DNA from: Arion vulgaris
Taxonomy: Eukaryota; Mollusca; Gastropoda; Stylommatophora; Arionidae
DNA: 64,000 nucleotides
NCBI GenBank assembly: GCA_020796225.1
Contig: CM036767.1
Coordinates: 27,995,253 to 28,059,252 of the forward strand
Direction: 5' to 3'
Shown here: positions 21,546 through 33,838 of the stretch, piece by piece
Layout of the letters: each line of letters begins with the position of its first letter
Numbering within the stretch: position 1 is the stretch's first letter
Translations under genes and position numbers: made by a program
The notes under the pieces: model-generated
The model's input: only the letters and a program-made list of their open reading frames with translations
The model's database searches: none
What the model was told of the DNA's origin: nothing

Positions 21546-21784
21546 AAAGAAAAGAAGAACAATCCAACCCCCATGAACCATCATTGTTATAGTAAAAAAA
21601 AACAAGCTGGTGCCCTGTTAATTGGGTTTTCTTTTTTTTTCACCAAAAAAAAAAAACATCCAAAATAAAATTATATTCATCCGGTAACTATGTAACAACG
21701 TAAAACCTTTGGGAAAAGAAGAAATTGTTTTGGGGAAAATGTGTTTTCCAAAAAACATGATGATGGTTGGTTTGGGTTGGTGAG

Positions 21785-22105
21785 TTTGGGGTTTCCCCCG
21801 GGGTTAGATTCTTGCACGGCCTGGGTGTTGGCGGACCCCGGCGTGGTCACACCGGGCAAAACTTTTTCAATTTTCGGATGGCCCCGGAGATGACGGGGAT
21901 GATTCTGGTTTTTTGTTATCTCGCGGCGTTGCCAAAACTGAGCACCTCCCTCAAATATTCTGAACGCGGCTGGTACCTGGGGCGCCGCCCACGTTGCGGG
22001 TTGCCCTTTTTCAGCAAACGATGGATACGACCAACGGGAACGGAGTCCGGCCCCGGGTGAGCGAACTTGACATTTCTTTTTCCCCCTTTTCCACGTCAAC
22101 TGTTA
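21785..22105 (-). CDS. H2A: Histone H2A, unit 3 (degraded)
   Basis: H2A at nucleotide level: the KKTRIIP coding near 21900 with the same C4 tract, the RRFLAKR-type region near 22020. The start codon is lost near 22105 and the 3' end is damaged. Confidence 0.78.
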
Positions 22106-22297
22106 AAGTTTGTTGCTGGGGACAAAAAAAAACGCAAAAAGACTACAAACGTTGAATATGAAAAAAACACAGAAATACTTTTTAAATTTCCCCCTTTGGG
22201 AAAAGGGGGACCGTTGGCCAAAACGGTCTGGGACCGTTGGCAGAACTTTTCGTCCTCGCCGTTTTACCACTGCTGTCAAAAAACGTTGAGCGGGTCC
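22106..22297. promoter_or_regulatory. Divergent H2A/H2B promoter, unit 3
   Basis: Same region as 365-600, with TCGTCCTCGCCGTTTTACCA recognisable; the H2B TATA box has been reduced to an A run near 22278. Confidence 0.65.
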
Positions 22298-22500
22298 CAG
22301 AACACCGCAAAAACCATAGACACCCCTACCAAAAACAACCCCCCCAACAAAAAACAACTAAACTAAAAAAGTCACCATCAGAAACAAAAATAAGATAAAA
22401 CCCCCATCTTGGGTGGGGCAAGACACAGAAGGTGAAAATCCACTTTTTACAGAAACAGACATCCCAAAAAGCCAAGCACCAAAAATGAATGAAAAAAAAA
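22298..22500 (+). mobile_element. Small LINE-A fragment, unit 3
   Basis: Same internal LINE-A fragment, with the same left and right joins, as 12146-12360. Two units sharing these joins suggests a real inherited rearrangement, if the assembly is right. Confidence 0.55.
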
Positions 22501-22680
22501 GGGCTAAGAAAACCGAAAAAATTTCCTTTTGGGAAAAGGCCCGGAAAAGGGTACAGCATTCATTTAAAGGTTTAAAAAGGTTCCCCATCTGGGTTTCCCA
22601 GGCAATTAAACAGAATGTTTGGAACGACTCTTCGACGAATCCAACAAGCTAGCCGCCCCCTACAAAACCCCCAAAAAACC
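22501..22680 (+). pseudogene. H2B: Histone H2B fragment, unit 3 first copy
   Basis: H2B from about codon 9 to the ERISNEASR region near 22650, then cut off by LINE-B sequence. No start, no end. Confidence 0.6.
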
Positions 22681-22689
22681 CTTTTAAAA

Positions 22690-23075
22690 GCCTGCCTTTT
22701 TGGGCAAAAGCCGACCAAATGTTTTAAGGACAAACAGACCAAGACCAAAGGTCCTTTTGGGACAAACAGCCCAAAGACCAAATGTTTATTAGGACAAGCA
22801 GCCCAAAACCAAAGTCCAAGGGAAAACCCCAAAAGACCAAATGTCCAAAGGAAAAACTGCCCAAAAACCAAATGCCCCATTAGACAAAAAACCAAGACCA
22901 AATGTCCTTATTAAGACAATCACAGATAAAACACAGTCCACCCGGGACAAGCCCCGGGGCCACATCCACCGGGAAAAAAGGCCAATCCCCCTGTAAAAAA
23001 AAAAAGACATATGTCTTAGGTTAAAAGGGGGTGCCCCCCACATGAGCAACCCACCACCAAACAAACAAACAAACA
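22690..23075 (+). mobile_element. LINE-B 3' end with short repeat array, unit 3
   Basis: About six degraded 33-bp monomers (22725-22920), the pre-tail block with the CATATGTCTTAGGTTAAAAG motif near 23010, and CCACCACC plus (AAAC)n to the GTCGACATC of the H2B leader at 23077. The coding region is absent. Confidence 0.7.
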
Positions 23076-23126
23076 GTCGACATCAAACAAAAAAACAAAA
23101 CTCAACCCCGTCTGATAAAAAATCCC

Positions 23127-23467
23127 TCCAAAGTTTCTTAAAAGGTGCAAACCCCAAACCCAAAGGCTGTACGCACTGGTGACAAGAAGAAGAAGCGCAG
23201 GAGAAAGGAAAGCTACAGCATCTACATTTAAAAAGTTTAAAGGGGTTCCCCGATACTGGTACCCACCCAAGGGCAATGTCAATCATAACTCGTTTGTAAC
23301 ACATCTTCGAGCGAATCTCAACGAAGCTACCCCCTGGCCCACTACAACAAACGTAGTACCATCACTTCTAAGTCCAGCCCGCTGTTCGCCTCGTCCCCGG
23401 TAAGTCGCCAAACACCCCGTTAGCAAAATTTCCAAAGCTGAACCAAGTATACCCCCCAAAAAGAGAA
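23127..23467 (+). CDS. H2B: Histone H2B, unit 3 second copy
   Basis: Begins CCTCCAAAGTTTCTT just after a damaged [21 protein letters not shown] is intact near 23178-23230. Deletions later break the frame. It ends near TKYTP-type coding at 23455, with a damaged stem-loop at 23490-23507. Confidence 0.82.
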
Positions 23468-23883
23468 TTTTTTAAAAACAACAACACCCCCCTTTTTCAG
23501 GGCCCTGCAATTTTCCCCTATTAAAAAAATTTCGTCTTGCGAAAAGGTTAAACTACATTCAAGTTTTTAGATGTTACAAAAAAGACGAGTTACGCCTAAA
23601 GGAACATTTCCCGACACACCCCCAAAAAAAAAACCCCCTGAATAAAAGACAGTGGAAGGTAGGTGCCTTCAAATGGCATTTTTTTTTTTTTTTTAAAAAA
23701 GACAAAAAAATAAGTTGTTCTTTCCCTCTTCCACCCAAACGTATCGAAATTAGTCGCCATGCAAGGGCGGCCTTAATTCACTAAAATATTCAAAACAAAC
23801 TAAAGAAAACAAAAACAAAAAAAAAACCGCTTTCGCATAACGAAAGTGAATATTCAAAAGAAAGAAAGAAAGAAGAAAAAAAT

Positions 23884-23990
23884 GTCTAAAACCGTGGTGT
23901 TCCCAAGGGTCACCCATCTAAGTACAACCCACGCCCGACGTTGCTTGACCGGTGATCGGACGAGAACCTTAACGGGTTGGGCCGTAGACA
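23884..23990 (-). rRNA. 5S rRNA: 5S rRNA, unit 3 copy 1
   Basis: TCTCGTCCGATCACCGG and the CAACGTCGGGCGTGGG region are clear; about 15 bases are missing. Confidence 0.8.
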
Positions 23991-24303
23991 AGTAGTGTTC
24001 ACGTATAGGTACATGTAGTTAATTTTTTATTTTAGTGCCATTTCCCCCCATATTGCAGTTAAATCACACAAACTATTCTTAACAGCAACAACAAAAAACG
24101 GTAAGCAAAAAGACAGTGCATAAAATAAAGAAGATCAAATGAATTTTTTTGAAATAACGTTTTGAATAAAATCCGGGGAAAAAGGGGTGACCTTTTTGGG
24201 GACTTATACACATTTGCCTTTTTTCGTATAGTGACCACTGTTTTCCCCAAAAAAAAACCAGATGAAAAAAATATTAAAAAAGAAAGAAAGAAAGAAGAAA
24301 AAA

Positions 24304-24420
24304 TGTCAAAACCCGTGGTTTTCCCCAAGCGTCACCCATCAAAGTACTAACCACCCCGACTTCTTGACTTGGGATCGGACGAGCCATTTTCAACTGGTAT
24401 CAACTTTGTGAAGAAAAAGT
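24304..24420 (-). rRNA. 5S rRNA: 5S rRNA, unit 3 copy 2 (degraded)
   Basis: GGTTAGTACTTTGATGGGTG and CTCGTCCGATCCC are visible; the 5' third is scrambled. Confidence 0.7.
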
Positions 24421-24678
24421 AGTGTTCTACTATAGGTACATATAGCTAAGTACTATGTACTATTCTCGCTATTCTATTTTAGTGTGTATGGTGTTCAACT
24501 AGAGACAAACCATTGCAGGCATACAATAACAAACTATTCTTAACAACAAGAGCAGCCAAAGGGCTATCTATTTTATTTGGTTTGTAACCGTGCATTCCCC
24601 ATTGTGAACCTTTAGGAATGCTTTGGGAAAATTTGGGGGTGGCCGAAAGGGCCTGGTGTTTAAATAAAAGGTTGTTTT

Positions 24679-24962
<284 letters not shown>

Positions 24963-25090
24963 GTTTTGCTTTAACGATTTTTTGAAAACGAAACCCCTAT
25001 AAAAGCAAAACCATCGAAAGTCACGGATGCCCGCAACATGGCGGATAAAGTCCTTATCCGTTGGCAAAATGTTTCTCTATTCAATGACAT
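24963..25090 (-). promoter_or_regulatory. H4 promoter, unit 3
   Basis: The TATA region is damaged (CCCTATAAAAG near 24995); the CAACATGGCGGATAAAGTCC block near 25035 matches unit 5. Confidence 0.6.
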
Positions 25091-25823
25091 GACTTCTGGT
25101 GCTTCTTGAACTAACGTAATGTGTGTTCATCTGTTTATTTTTTGTTGTTGTTGTTGGGGGAGAATTTTCAACATAACAAAATAGCTAGTTCACATCCTAT
25201 CGTTCCTTCCAATAATAAGATATGGGTGTAGTTTAACCCCAGTTTGGACCAAATCTTCGCTCACTACACTGTTGGTGGGCAGTCGTAAAATCTCCCCCCC
25301 CGCATCAACACTTAATGGGTGGGGGTTTTGGGTGGGTCTTCTTAAATTTAAAATTTTTTAAAAATGATAGGTCGAGGGGTCGGGATCTAAAGTTCTAACC
25401 ATCCATTAATTAGGATTTATGTACATGTTTACTGATAAACATAACTTTATGTTCGTTAACCAGCGTAGGTAGCAAAAAGGGGAAATTATGTCTTTTTTTA
25501 CATGTTCGTTAAGTGTTAGTGTATCTATGTCCCACAACCCAAACCCGTAAGGACAACAGGCGGCGGAGAATAAAGATGTACAGCCAGAGGGATTGGGAGG
25601 GGAAAATTTTTAAAAAAGAAAGCCCTAAGGGGGGGAGCACAAAAAATTTATGTTAAGATTTTATAATTACGTTGGGACTAGTGGGGTCAAAAAAAACCAT
25701 TCAAGTGAGGTGTTTGTGTGGTGCTTTTTAAGAGGAAGGTGTGTGATATTGAATTTTGAACGACGATGAGTTAATTGAAAATGTGGTCAAAAAAGGCCCT
25801 TTTTTGATTTTTTGTTATGTGGT
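25091..25823. other. H4-H3 spacer, unit 3
   Basis: Same as 8041-8776. No gene seen. The H3 stem-loop region lies near 25785-25800 but is degraded. Confidence 0.6.
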
Positions 25824-26195
25824 TTAGGCGCCCCTCCCCGCGGATACGTCGGCCCTGGATGTCTTTTGGCATAATTGTCACACGCTTGGCGGGATGGCCC
25901 CACAGGTTGGGCCCTCAAACAGACCAACGGGTAAGCCTCGAGCCCCCCAAAGGGCCCAAACGCTGAACTCTGGAATCGCAGATCGGTCGAAGTCTTGAGC
26001 GTTTTCTCGGAAAACGCGGGAATGGCAGCTTGGGATAGAAGTGTTTTCCCCGGGAACGCGGATCCCCGGAAACGGTCCGGGGGCCTGTAACGATGGGCTT
26101 TTACCCCACCGGTGGCTTGCCGATTTTCAGCCGGTGCCGCTGTTTGCGTGGGGCCTTGCCCCCGGGTAGTTGGAGCAGTCTGTTAAGAATTTTTC
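25824..26195 (-). CDS. H3: Histone H3, unit 3 (degraded)
   Basis: The stop at 25824-25826 is preceded by RIRG-type coding and IMPKDIQ near 25870. The N-terminus is damaged and the ATG is lost near 26195. About 40 bases are missing. Confidence 0.78.
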
Positions 26196-26290
26196 GGAAA
26201 AATTTTGTAAAAAAAGCCGGAAAAAAAATGCGCTTAAATACGGAGATGGCCACGCCGATTGGAAGAAAGCTTTTTCTTCTGATTGGCGGG
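26196..26290 (-). promoter_or_regulatory. H3 promoter, unit 3
   Basis: CTTAAATA TATA element near 26234 (inverted) and CCAAT boxes near 26258 and 26281. Confidence 0.7.
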
Positions 26291-26544
26291 GGGGCTAAGG
26301 AACAACATAACAAAAAAAAAGACAAGAAGACATTTCGAAATTTAACTTTTTGATGTTGCAGGAACTAGAAAAGGGAAAAAGAGGAATAAGAAAGACAGAA
26401 AAAAAGGGAAAATTCTTTCCCTAATCTATCTTACCCTAACTTACCCTTTCCTATTCTATCTTCTATCTTCAAATCAAATTCTATAATTCTCGGGGCCCTC
26501 ACTCTCCAAAAAATGACTGTCTGTTGATTATTGTGTTTTTGTTT

Positions 26545-26690
26545 TATGTATGTATGTATGTATGTATGTATGTAGTCTGAAAGGATTTTTTATCCAAAAG
26601 ACTTTTTTTTTGTCCTACTTTATACGACCCCGGAAACCCAGTTTGGGAAGAAATCTATGTACTTCTTCTGATTGGTTTAAAGCGGGAAAC
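26545..26690 (-). promoter_or_regulatory. (TATG)n plus promoter-stem-loop element, unit 3
   Basis: About seven TATG repeats at 26545-26574, a damaged AGTCTGAAAGGA hairpin, TATAAAG near 26620 and one remaining CCAAT box near 26683. Confidence 0.5.
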
Positions 26691-26849
26691 CTTTTCATTA
26701 TTTTTTATTAGATGCCTCCTCTGCTCGGACGTCGAGCAAAAACCCAAGGTACCTGGTTCAAACCACACGGTTGGCAATTTTGGGGAAAAAAATTTTGGGC
26801 ACCGTGCAGAAAGCATAAAAGTGGTGCCTAAAAATCAACGACTCATTTA

Positions 26850-28120
26850 CGTGGTTTTTTTTTGTCGTCCCCTGCTCCGGGTCGGCCCAGTGTCGTGGTT
26901 TTCTGTTTTTGTTTTGGGTGTTCTGGGTTGTGTATTTTATTTTTGCTTTTTAAGGATTCTGATACGCCATCTAACCATTTTTTCCCGTGGTTTTCCTCTT
27001 GCCTTCTTTCCCGATGTTCTTTTTAGAAGACTCTGAATACTGTGGAGTTTGGACACTTCATTCTTTTTTTCTTGTAATTAAGCACGGTTTTGCCTTTCTT
27101 TCTTTCATTTGGTGATTCTGCTGGGTATTCAAAACATTTCGATGTTGATGTTGGTCTTTTCTTGTGTTTTTTTTTTTAAAATGCATTTAAATGTAGTTAT
27201 TTTTGTGACTCCCTTTTAATGTATGTTTTCGGTAACACAAAGTAGGTAAAAAATACTTTGGCTCCTGTAAAAATTTTGGGGTCCCTTAAAATGGGGCTAG
27301 CTGGGGTTACAGCTTTGCTTTTGCTCTATCTAGTCTTCTGTGAATATGTTTCCCTAAGTTTTTGAATTCTTTCACTTGGTTTATTTTAGTATTGACATGG
27401 ATGTCTGTTTTATGTTTTCTTCCATATTCATTATTTCTGTTTTAGTGTTGTTGATTTTCATGTCTTTTTCCCAAATTTTTGTTAAAGGTGTCAATATGAT
27501 GTTGTAGATCTTGTTCTTTTTGATGTATCCTGATACACTGATCAACTGCAAACAGCAGTTCATTTATTTCATCATTATCTGAATTTGACTCGAGTTATTT
27601 TATCCATATATGCAATAAAGAGTAGTGGTGAGGGGACAAAACCCTTGTCTAACACCTGATGTAATGGAAAACCCATCGGTCATTCCTTTTTTTGTTCTTA
27701 CTGTACTCTGGCATCTGCGGGACCCCATATTCTTCGGGATCTTCCAGGGGCACCTGTTTACTCTATCAAATCCTTTTTTCTTGGTCTATAAAAAAAAAAG
27801 TTTTTACGTTGTATTCAATTGTTTGTTAGATCTGTCTTAGTGTAAATATTGCGTCTGTGCAGCTCTTACCCTCCTAAACCCAAACTGGCTATTTTGGGGG
27901 GTCTAATTTTCTCCCCTCTGCTTTTCGCTCCAATATTTTAAAAAATTTTTTCCCTTAATGGCTCAAAAAGTATTTTACCTCTTTTTGTCCCCTTTTTCTT
28001 CCATATTGGGACTATAATACCCCTTTGAGTATCTGGAGCCCCCCAGGTTATTTTTTGATATTACTGTGCGTCCTGTAAAAGATATTTCCGATGTAGGACC
28101 AAGAAGAAAAGAAGGCACAA
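26850..28120 (-). mobile_element. LINE-C remnant, unit 3
   Basis: Same RTE-like remnant; KIYNIILTPLTKI and MKINNTKTEIMNM are readable at 27381-27563, preceded by the ELLFADDQ-type reverse transcriptase box near 27560. Confidence 0.72.
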
Positions 28121-28314
28121 TCAAAACCCCATGAACCATCATTGTTATAGTAAAAACGAAAAACTTTCCCCTTTTTTAATATTGTTCCTTTTTTTTTTTT
28201 TTGCATCACAAACAATAAAAAACATCACAGAAAAAAAATTATCATTCATCGGGGCTATGTAACAACAGTAAAACTCTTTGTGCGAAATGAAAAAATTGTT
28301 AATTGGGAAAGTAT

Positions 28315-28330
28315 TGTCCTAAAAAGGACA
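28315..28330 (-). terminator. Histone 3' stem-loop of H2A, unit 4
   Basis: Minus strand TGTCCTTTTTAGGACA: stem intact, loop TTTT in this copy. Confidence 0.85.
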
Positions 28331-28364
28331 GTGATGATGGTTGTTGGTTGGTGGGAAATTTTAT

Positions 28365-28688
28365 TTGCGGTTTTTGGATTTTTGGGCATCCGGGCCGGGA
28401 TTTGGGCAGCACCCCCAGCATGGTCACCCCGGACAGAAGTTTGTTCAACTCCTCACGGATGGCCAACGGGAGATGCGGGGATGATTCTGGCCTTTTTTTT
28501 TGGGGGCCAAACTCGGCCCCTATGCAAGATATTCTAGAACGCGGCTAGGTACACTGGGCGCCAGCCCCAAACACGTTCGCGTGTTTGCCCTTTCTAAAAA
28601 CGATGGATAAAAACGGGGAACTGGAGTCCGGCCCGGGATGGCGGACTTGGACTTGCCTTTTTTTTCCGCCTTTGCCACGTCCAGACAT
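28365..28688 (-). CDS. H2A: Histone H2A, unit 4 (degraded)
   Basis: Start at 28686-28688 with MSGRGKGG. The histone fold is partly readable near 28530-28600, and the C4 tract near 28480 is the same as in unit 1. The 3' part is scrambled. Confidence 0.82.
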
Positions 28689-28905
28689 GATTAATAGTTA
28701 GTTAGCTGGGTATTCCAAAATAAAACGCAAACAGACTACAAACGTTGAATATGAAAAAACCCCGCAGAGTACTTGCCTTAAATATTTCCCCAAACGCGCG
28801 AAGGAGACGCGATTGGCCAAAACGGTAGTAACTGGAGCTCCCGTTTGGGTGAATCTTTCGTCCTCCCCTTTTTTACCATCGTCATAAAAACAGTTGAGCG
28901 GGTCC
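28689..28905. promoter_or_regulatory. Divergent H2A/H2B promoter, unit 4
   Basis: ATTGG near 28810 and the CTTGCCTTAAATA H2A TATA element near 28770 are intact; the H2B TATA is damaged near 28882. It runs into LINE-B at GCGGGTCC. Confidence 0.72.
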
Positions 28906-31900
28906 TGAATCAAGCCCCCTGACCAGCTTATCAAATTTGGAACACGAGGAAAAACCCGGGGTTTCGACAAGAAAAAAAAATTTTGCTGTTTTCCTGGATG
29001 GCCAGAGCATATGATGAATGTGGAAAAGGGTATTAAAAAATCAGAAAAATGGGCATAACAGGAAGGGCTTACAGATAAAACAAAACCGGGACAGATACTT
29101 CACAGTCACAATAAATAACGAAACATCATCAACACACGAACAAGAAAATGGCACCCCCGGGGATTTTAATATCCCCCCACTTTTTTACGATAATGGTAAA
29201 TGACTTGGGGGATAAATTTTAAGAAAAACAATCCCCCGTTTCAGATGATGCGAATAGGAAAAGGGAGAAACACAAATTCTTAATAAGGGGGAAAGGGGTT
29301 AGATAAAGTAATTAAATGGATGGGGGGGGGCTTTAAAATTAAATACAAAAAAAACAGTGGGATAATTTTTAGTGGGGGGCAATCGGGGAAGAAAGCTGAC
29401 ATAAAAATCAAGGGGAAAAAAAATCAAAAAAAAAAAGCACTGGTTCTGGCTTATTTAATAAATTTGGGGGCAAACATTGCCTCCAAAACCCAAAGATGTC
29501 GGGGCATGCTTAACTGCTACGAATTCAAGGGTAATGGAGGGGGAGCCTCAACCAACACAATGATTACCTTTCAAGGCGTTTATCGGGGAAAATTGACTCG
29601 CTGTATTTTTACGAGTCGGCAAAACCCAAACCCAAAGCCAAGCTGAAGTATTAAAAGCGACCCTGGCTACTATGCGGGGCCATGAAAGGATCCCCCTCTG
29701 AAGGAAAGTAGCCATGTTATCCCCCAGCCAAAGAAGAAAAAAACTCAGGCTCAACTACTGGGCAAGATGGGCAATGACCCCAAACCCCCAGCACACCCTC
29801 AACACAGAAAAAGGGCAGAAGAAAAGTCTCTATCGCAAATACAGAACAGGGGGGTGGAAAACCCCAAATTGAGCTGGCGCAGGTACCCCTCCTCAAGAAA
29901 CTAGTGAATAAAAAAAACTGTACAGCAGTAATCCCACCGGGGGAGCCTACACACCAAAAACAGACCTTTTTAACATAAAAGGGGAAAAAGGGGCCAAAGA
30001 ACCATGAAACTAAAGTCCCTCCCAACTTAAAACCCCCTAAAAACATTCCGATCTTCACAGACGGACCCGGGGGAGGACGAACAACTGGGAGGGGGATTGT
30101 TATCCCCAAAAGGGGGAAAAAAACAATGCATAGACTGCCAAATCACACATCAGTATTCAGGGAGCTAACGGCTTTTCTGAAAGCATAAATTGCACAGAAT
30201 ACCCCCAGAAGACCCGGTTCACGATATTACCCCGTGCAGACCATATTAAATCACCATGATGGCCAAAGGGAATCTGAAACAATACTACTACACAAAGACT
30301 ACACCATAGGGGTTTTACATTAACATCTTGGATTCCATCACATTTTAAATTAAATAACAAGAAAAAGAAAAATAAAAAGGGGAAAACACCCAAAAAAAAA
30401 CAGATGGGTTTGGGGCCAGGGGGTCAAACATAATAAAAACACAAAAACAATGACTGGAAAGGCCTGAACTCCCCTCAAGGGGGACTCCCCTGTTCTGAAA
30501 ACCCCAGCAGAAAAAGCCCCAAAACCCGGTGACTAAAAAACCCTGTAAACAGAAAAAATCCTCTGGGAAAATGGGCAAAAGGGAATTTTTAGCCTGGGAA
30601 CCCCTATGCGAGCACTGCAGGAAAAACAGGTAAACACTTTACCACTGCCAGAAATATCAAACAAGAACACCTAGGCAACACTTTTAAAAACAAAATATAC
30701 AATGGCATATAGGACATATGCTGGGAAGACGCCCCTCGAGAAACACAACACTGGGCAAAAAATACAAAAAAAATCCAAACATGAAATATAAAAAAAACAC
30801 ACAAGCCAGATCCAAATCCCCTTTTCAGGGCAGCACCCAAAGAACAAAAAACCTTTTCAGGGGAAAAAAACAGAAACGTCCCCCAAAACCCCCGAAGATG
30901 GTCAGTAAAAAACAAGTTAGGACAAGACCCAAGAGGCTCCCATTTCCCCCATTACAAGAGACAAACAACTGGTGATCGGTCCTTTTCAGGGCCAGGTGCT
31001 TCTCAGCCCCGATTTACCCACTGGGGAAAAAAAGCAAAGCTTGAGAGGGGAGGGAGGAGATGGGTCAAAATCTGGTTGGGGAGGGCCTTGGGGGGTTTGG
31101 GGGAGGGGGGTGGGTGGGTTGGGAAAAATGGGGCATTTGGGTGGGTTAGGGGACCGGGGGGGAAGGGGGGGGCGGGGTCCCGGGGGGGAAGGGGGGTTGG
31201 AGGGGGTTTAGGGAATTAAATAGTTTTTTAAGTAGTTAAAACCAAAAAAGTTAGAATAGAAGCACTGGTCTTATCTTTTTAAAAACATGCCCAAAAATTC
31301 TAGATCACTCTCTATTTAACCCCCCAGCCGGATCCGACATGACAAGCCAGCTAACAAGATACAGAAAGACAAAATGTCCATTAGGACAAACTGACCAAGA
31401 CCAAATTCCTTTTTGGGCAAAACCAAGAAAATGTTCTTATTAGGGCAAGCAGACCAAGACCAAATTTTATTTGACAACGAAAGACCAAATGTCCTTTTAG
31501 GGCAAACAGACCAAGACCAAAATGTTTTTTAGGACAAACTGACCAAGACCAAATGTCCTTATTAGGACAAACAGACCAAGACCAAATGCCCTTATTAGGA
31601 CAAGCAGACCAAATGTCCTTATTAGGACAAACAGACCAAGACCAAATGTCCTTTTGGGGGAAACAGACCCAGACCATTCCTTATTAGGACAAACAGACCA
31701 AAAAAAAGGTCCTTTTGGGACAAACAGACCAAAAAAATGTCCTTATTAGGACAAGCAGCCAAAAAAAATGTCCTTATTAGGACAAACAGACCAAGACCAA
31801 ATGTCCATTAGGGCAAACAAAAACCAAATGTCCATTTGGGCAAACAGACCAAGACCAAATGTCCTTTTTAAGACAATCACGATAAAAAAAAAGTCCCCGG

Positions 31901-32025
31901 GACAAATCCCCGGACTGGCCCCAAAGGAAAAAAAGGAATGCATAAACAAAAAACATATGTCTTAGGTTGAAAAGGGCGGGCCCCGGCCCCCTAAAGGGAA
32001 CCCCCCACCAAACAAACAAAAAAAA
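28906..32025 (+). mobile_element. LINE-B in the H2B leader, unit 4
   Basis: Starts at the same internal point as the copy at 40611 (GACCAGCTTATCAAA) and runs through reverse transcriptase, RNase H, C-terminal zinc motif, 3' UTR, 33-bp array and (CAAA)n tail to GTCGACATC. Readable coding: DRYFTVTINNETSSTHEQEN near 29095-29150 and FKIKYKK near 29330. A G-rich block lies at 31030-31210. Quality is poor throughout. Confidence 0.78.
31375..31885 (+). repeat. 33-bp tandem repeat array of LINE-B, unit 4
   Basis: About 15 monomers, each with the TGTCCTTATTAGGACA hairpin or a damaged form, spaced by 17 A/C-rich bases ending CCAAA. Confidence 0.88.
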
Positions 32026-32386
32026 GTCGACATCAAAAAAACAAACAAAAGTCGAAATTTTCCCCTTTATCAAAAAACCCCCAAAAGTTTAAATTAAAAA
32101 AGCCGAAAGCCAAGGGTGTGCACGGGGCAAAAAAAGAAGCGCGGAAAAAAACTACACATCTACATTTCAAAGTGTTGAAGCAGGTTCCCCCGATCGGTAT
32201 CTCATCCCGGCAATTCAATCAGAAATCGTTTTGAACGACATCTTGAGCGAATCTCCCAAAAGGCCCGGCCCTCAACAAAAAGTCCACACTTCAGGAGATC
32301 CCGGCTGTTCCCTGCTGCTGCCCGGGGGAGCTGCCAAAAACGCCCTTGCGAGGGTACCAAACTGAACCAAGTATACCACCACAAGA
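32026..32386 (+). CDS. H2B: Histone H2B, unit 4 (leader and degraded coding)
   Basis: Leader with GTCGACATC at 32028, then H2B with its ATG lost near 32076. YKVLKQV near 32170, [15 protein letters not shown] coding near 32300 and TKYTT near 32370 are visible. Many deletions. Confidence 0.75.
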
Positions 32387-32789
32387 GAATCCTTTCCCAA
32401 AAACACACTACCGCCCAGGGGCCCTGTATTCCTATTTTAAAATTCGTTTTCCAAAAGTTATTACACATTCAATGTTATTTTATGTTCATACATAAAAAAA
32501 ACAGTTACGCTCTAAAGGAACAGTTCCGAAAAACCAAAAAAAAAAACCCATGAAGTCAAAAAACATGGTAGGTGCCTTCAAAGTGGCTTATTGATTTTTT
32601 TTTTTTAAAAAAATACAAAATAATTGTTCGTTCCTCTTCCAAACGTATCGAAGTTAGTGCCAGTGCAAGGGCGGCTTTGATATGTCACAAAAATTAAAAC
32701 AAATAAAGCAGTAAAACTAAATACTAAAGAAGAAACCGCTTTTGCATAACAAAAGAATATTCAAAAGAAAGAAAGAAGAAAAAAAAAAT

Positions 32790-32898
32790 GTCACAACAGT
32801 GGGGTTTTCCCCAAACGTCACCCATCTAAGTACAACCCGCCCGACGTTTTGACTTCGGTGATCGGACAGAACCTATTTTCAACGTGGATGGCCGTAGA
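32790..32898 (-). rRNA. 5S rRNA: 5S rRNA, unit 4 copy 1
   Basis: GTCCGATCACCGAAGTC and GTACTTAGATGGGTGACG are present; about 12 bases are lost. Confidence 0.8.
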
Positions 32899-33185
32899 CA
32901 AAGTAGTGTTTCGATATCATGTATTAAGTTTTTTTTTTAGTGCTGCATTTACCCCTATTGCAGTCATACAATCACACAACTATTTTAAAGCCCCCAATTC
33001 GGAAAAAATAAAAATAAAAAATAAAAAAGATCAAATGGTTTTGAAATAACGTTTAATAAAATCCTGGAAAAATTTTTTTTGGGGAAATGTATACACTATT
33101 TGCCGTGTGGGCCATGTAGACCTGTTTCCCTTAAAAAAAACCCGGCAAAAAAATTCAAAAAAAAAAAAGAAAGAAGAAAAAAAAA

Positions 33186-33284
33186 GTCACAAGTTTTGCG
33201 TCACCCATCTAAGTACCCACGCCCGACGTTGCTTTACGGTGATCGGACGGGAAAAAGGGATTTTCAACGTGGTATGGCCGAGAC
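33186..33284 (-). rRNA. 5S rRNA: 5S rRNA, unit 4 copy 2 (degraded)
   Basis: GTACTTAGATGGGTGACGC and GGCCATACCACGTTGAAAAT remain; about 22 bases are missing, mainly from the 3' end. Confidence 0.75.
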
Positions 33285-33510
33285 AAAATAGGTTCTACGT
33301 ATAGGTACATATGCTAATATATTACTATTCTCCTATTCTATTTTAGTGTGTATGGTGCCATTTACTCAGTAAAAACCATACTGCAGGCATACAATCCCCC
33401 AATATTCTTAAAAAAGAGGCCAAAGGCGCGTACTTTTTTTTGGTTTTCCGTGCATTAACACAAACTCATTGTGAACCGTTTAGGAATGCTAATTGGGATA
33501 AATTTGGGGG

Positions 33511-33527
33511 GGCCCCGAAAAGGGGCC
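33511..33527 (-). terminator. Histone 3' stem-loop of H4, unit 4
   Basis: Minus strand GGCCCCTTTTCGGGGCC, a complete 6-bp stem with altered closing pair. Confidence 0.75.
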
Positions 33528-33556
33528 CGGTGATGTAAATCAAAAGGGTTTTTGTT

Positions 33557-33838
33557 TCCCCCAAACCGTAATGTACGTCCCGGGCCCTTTGGGGGGTACA
33601 CGACATCCAAACTGTGACCGTCTTCCTCTTGGGGTTCGGGGAGGGGACTGCTCACGAATGACGTTTTCAGGAAAACCTTTTAAAAATCGGGTTTTTCGTA
33701 GATGAGACCAGAGATTTCTTTACACCACCTCTCGCAAGACGACGAATGGGGGTTATACCCCGGGTTTTATCAGAAAAAATTTTCGATGACGTTACCCCCC
33801 TTTCCAAGTCCTTTACCTCCTTTTCCCCGTCCAGACAT
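33557..33838 (-). CDS. H4: Histone H4, unit 4 (degraded)
   Basis: Start at 33836-33838. Matches H4 in blocks (the GLGKGG region near 33805, VIRDAVT near 33650) with about 30 bases lost. Confidence 0.78.
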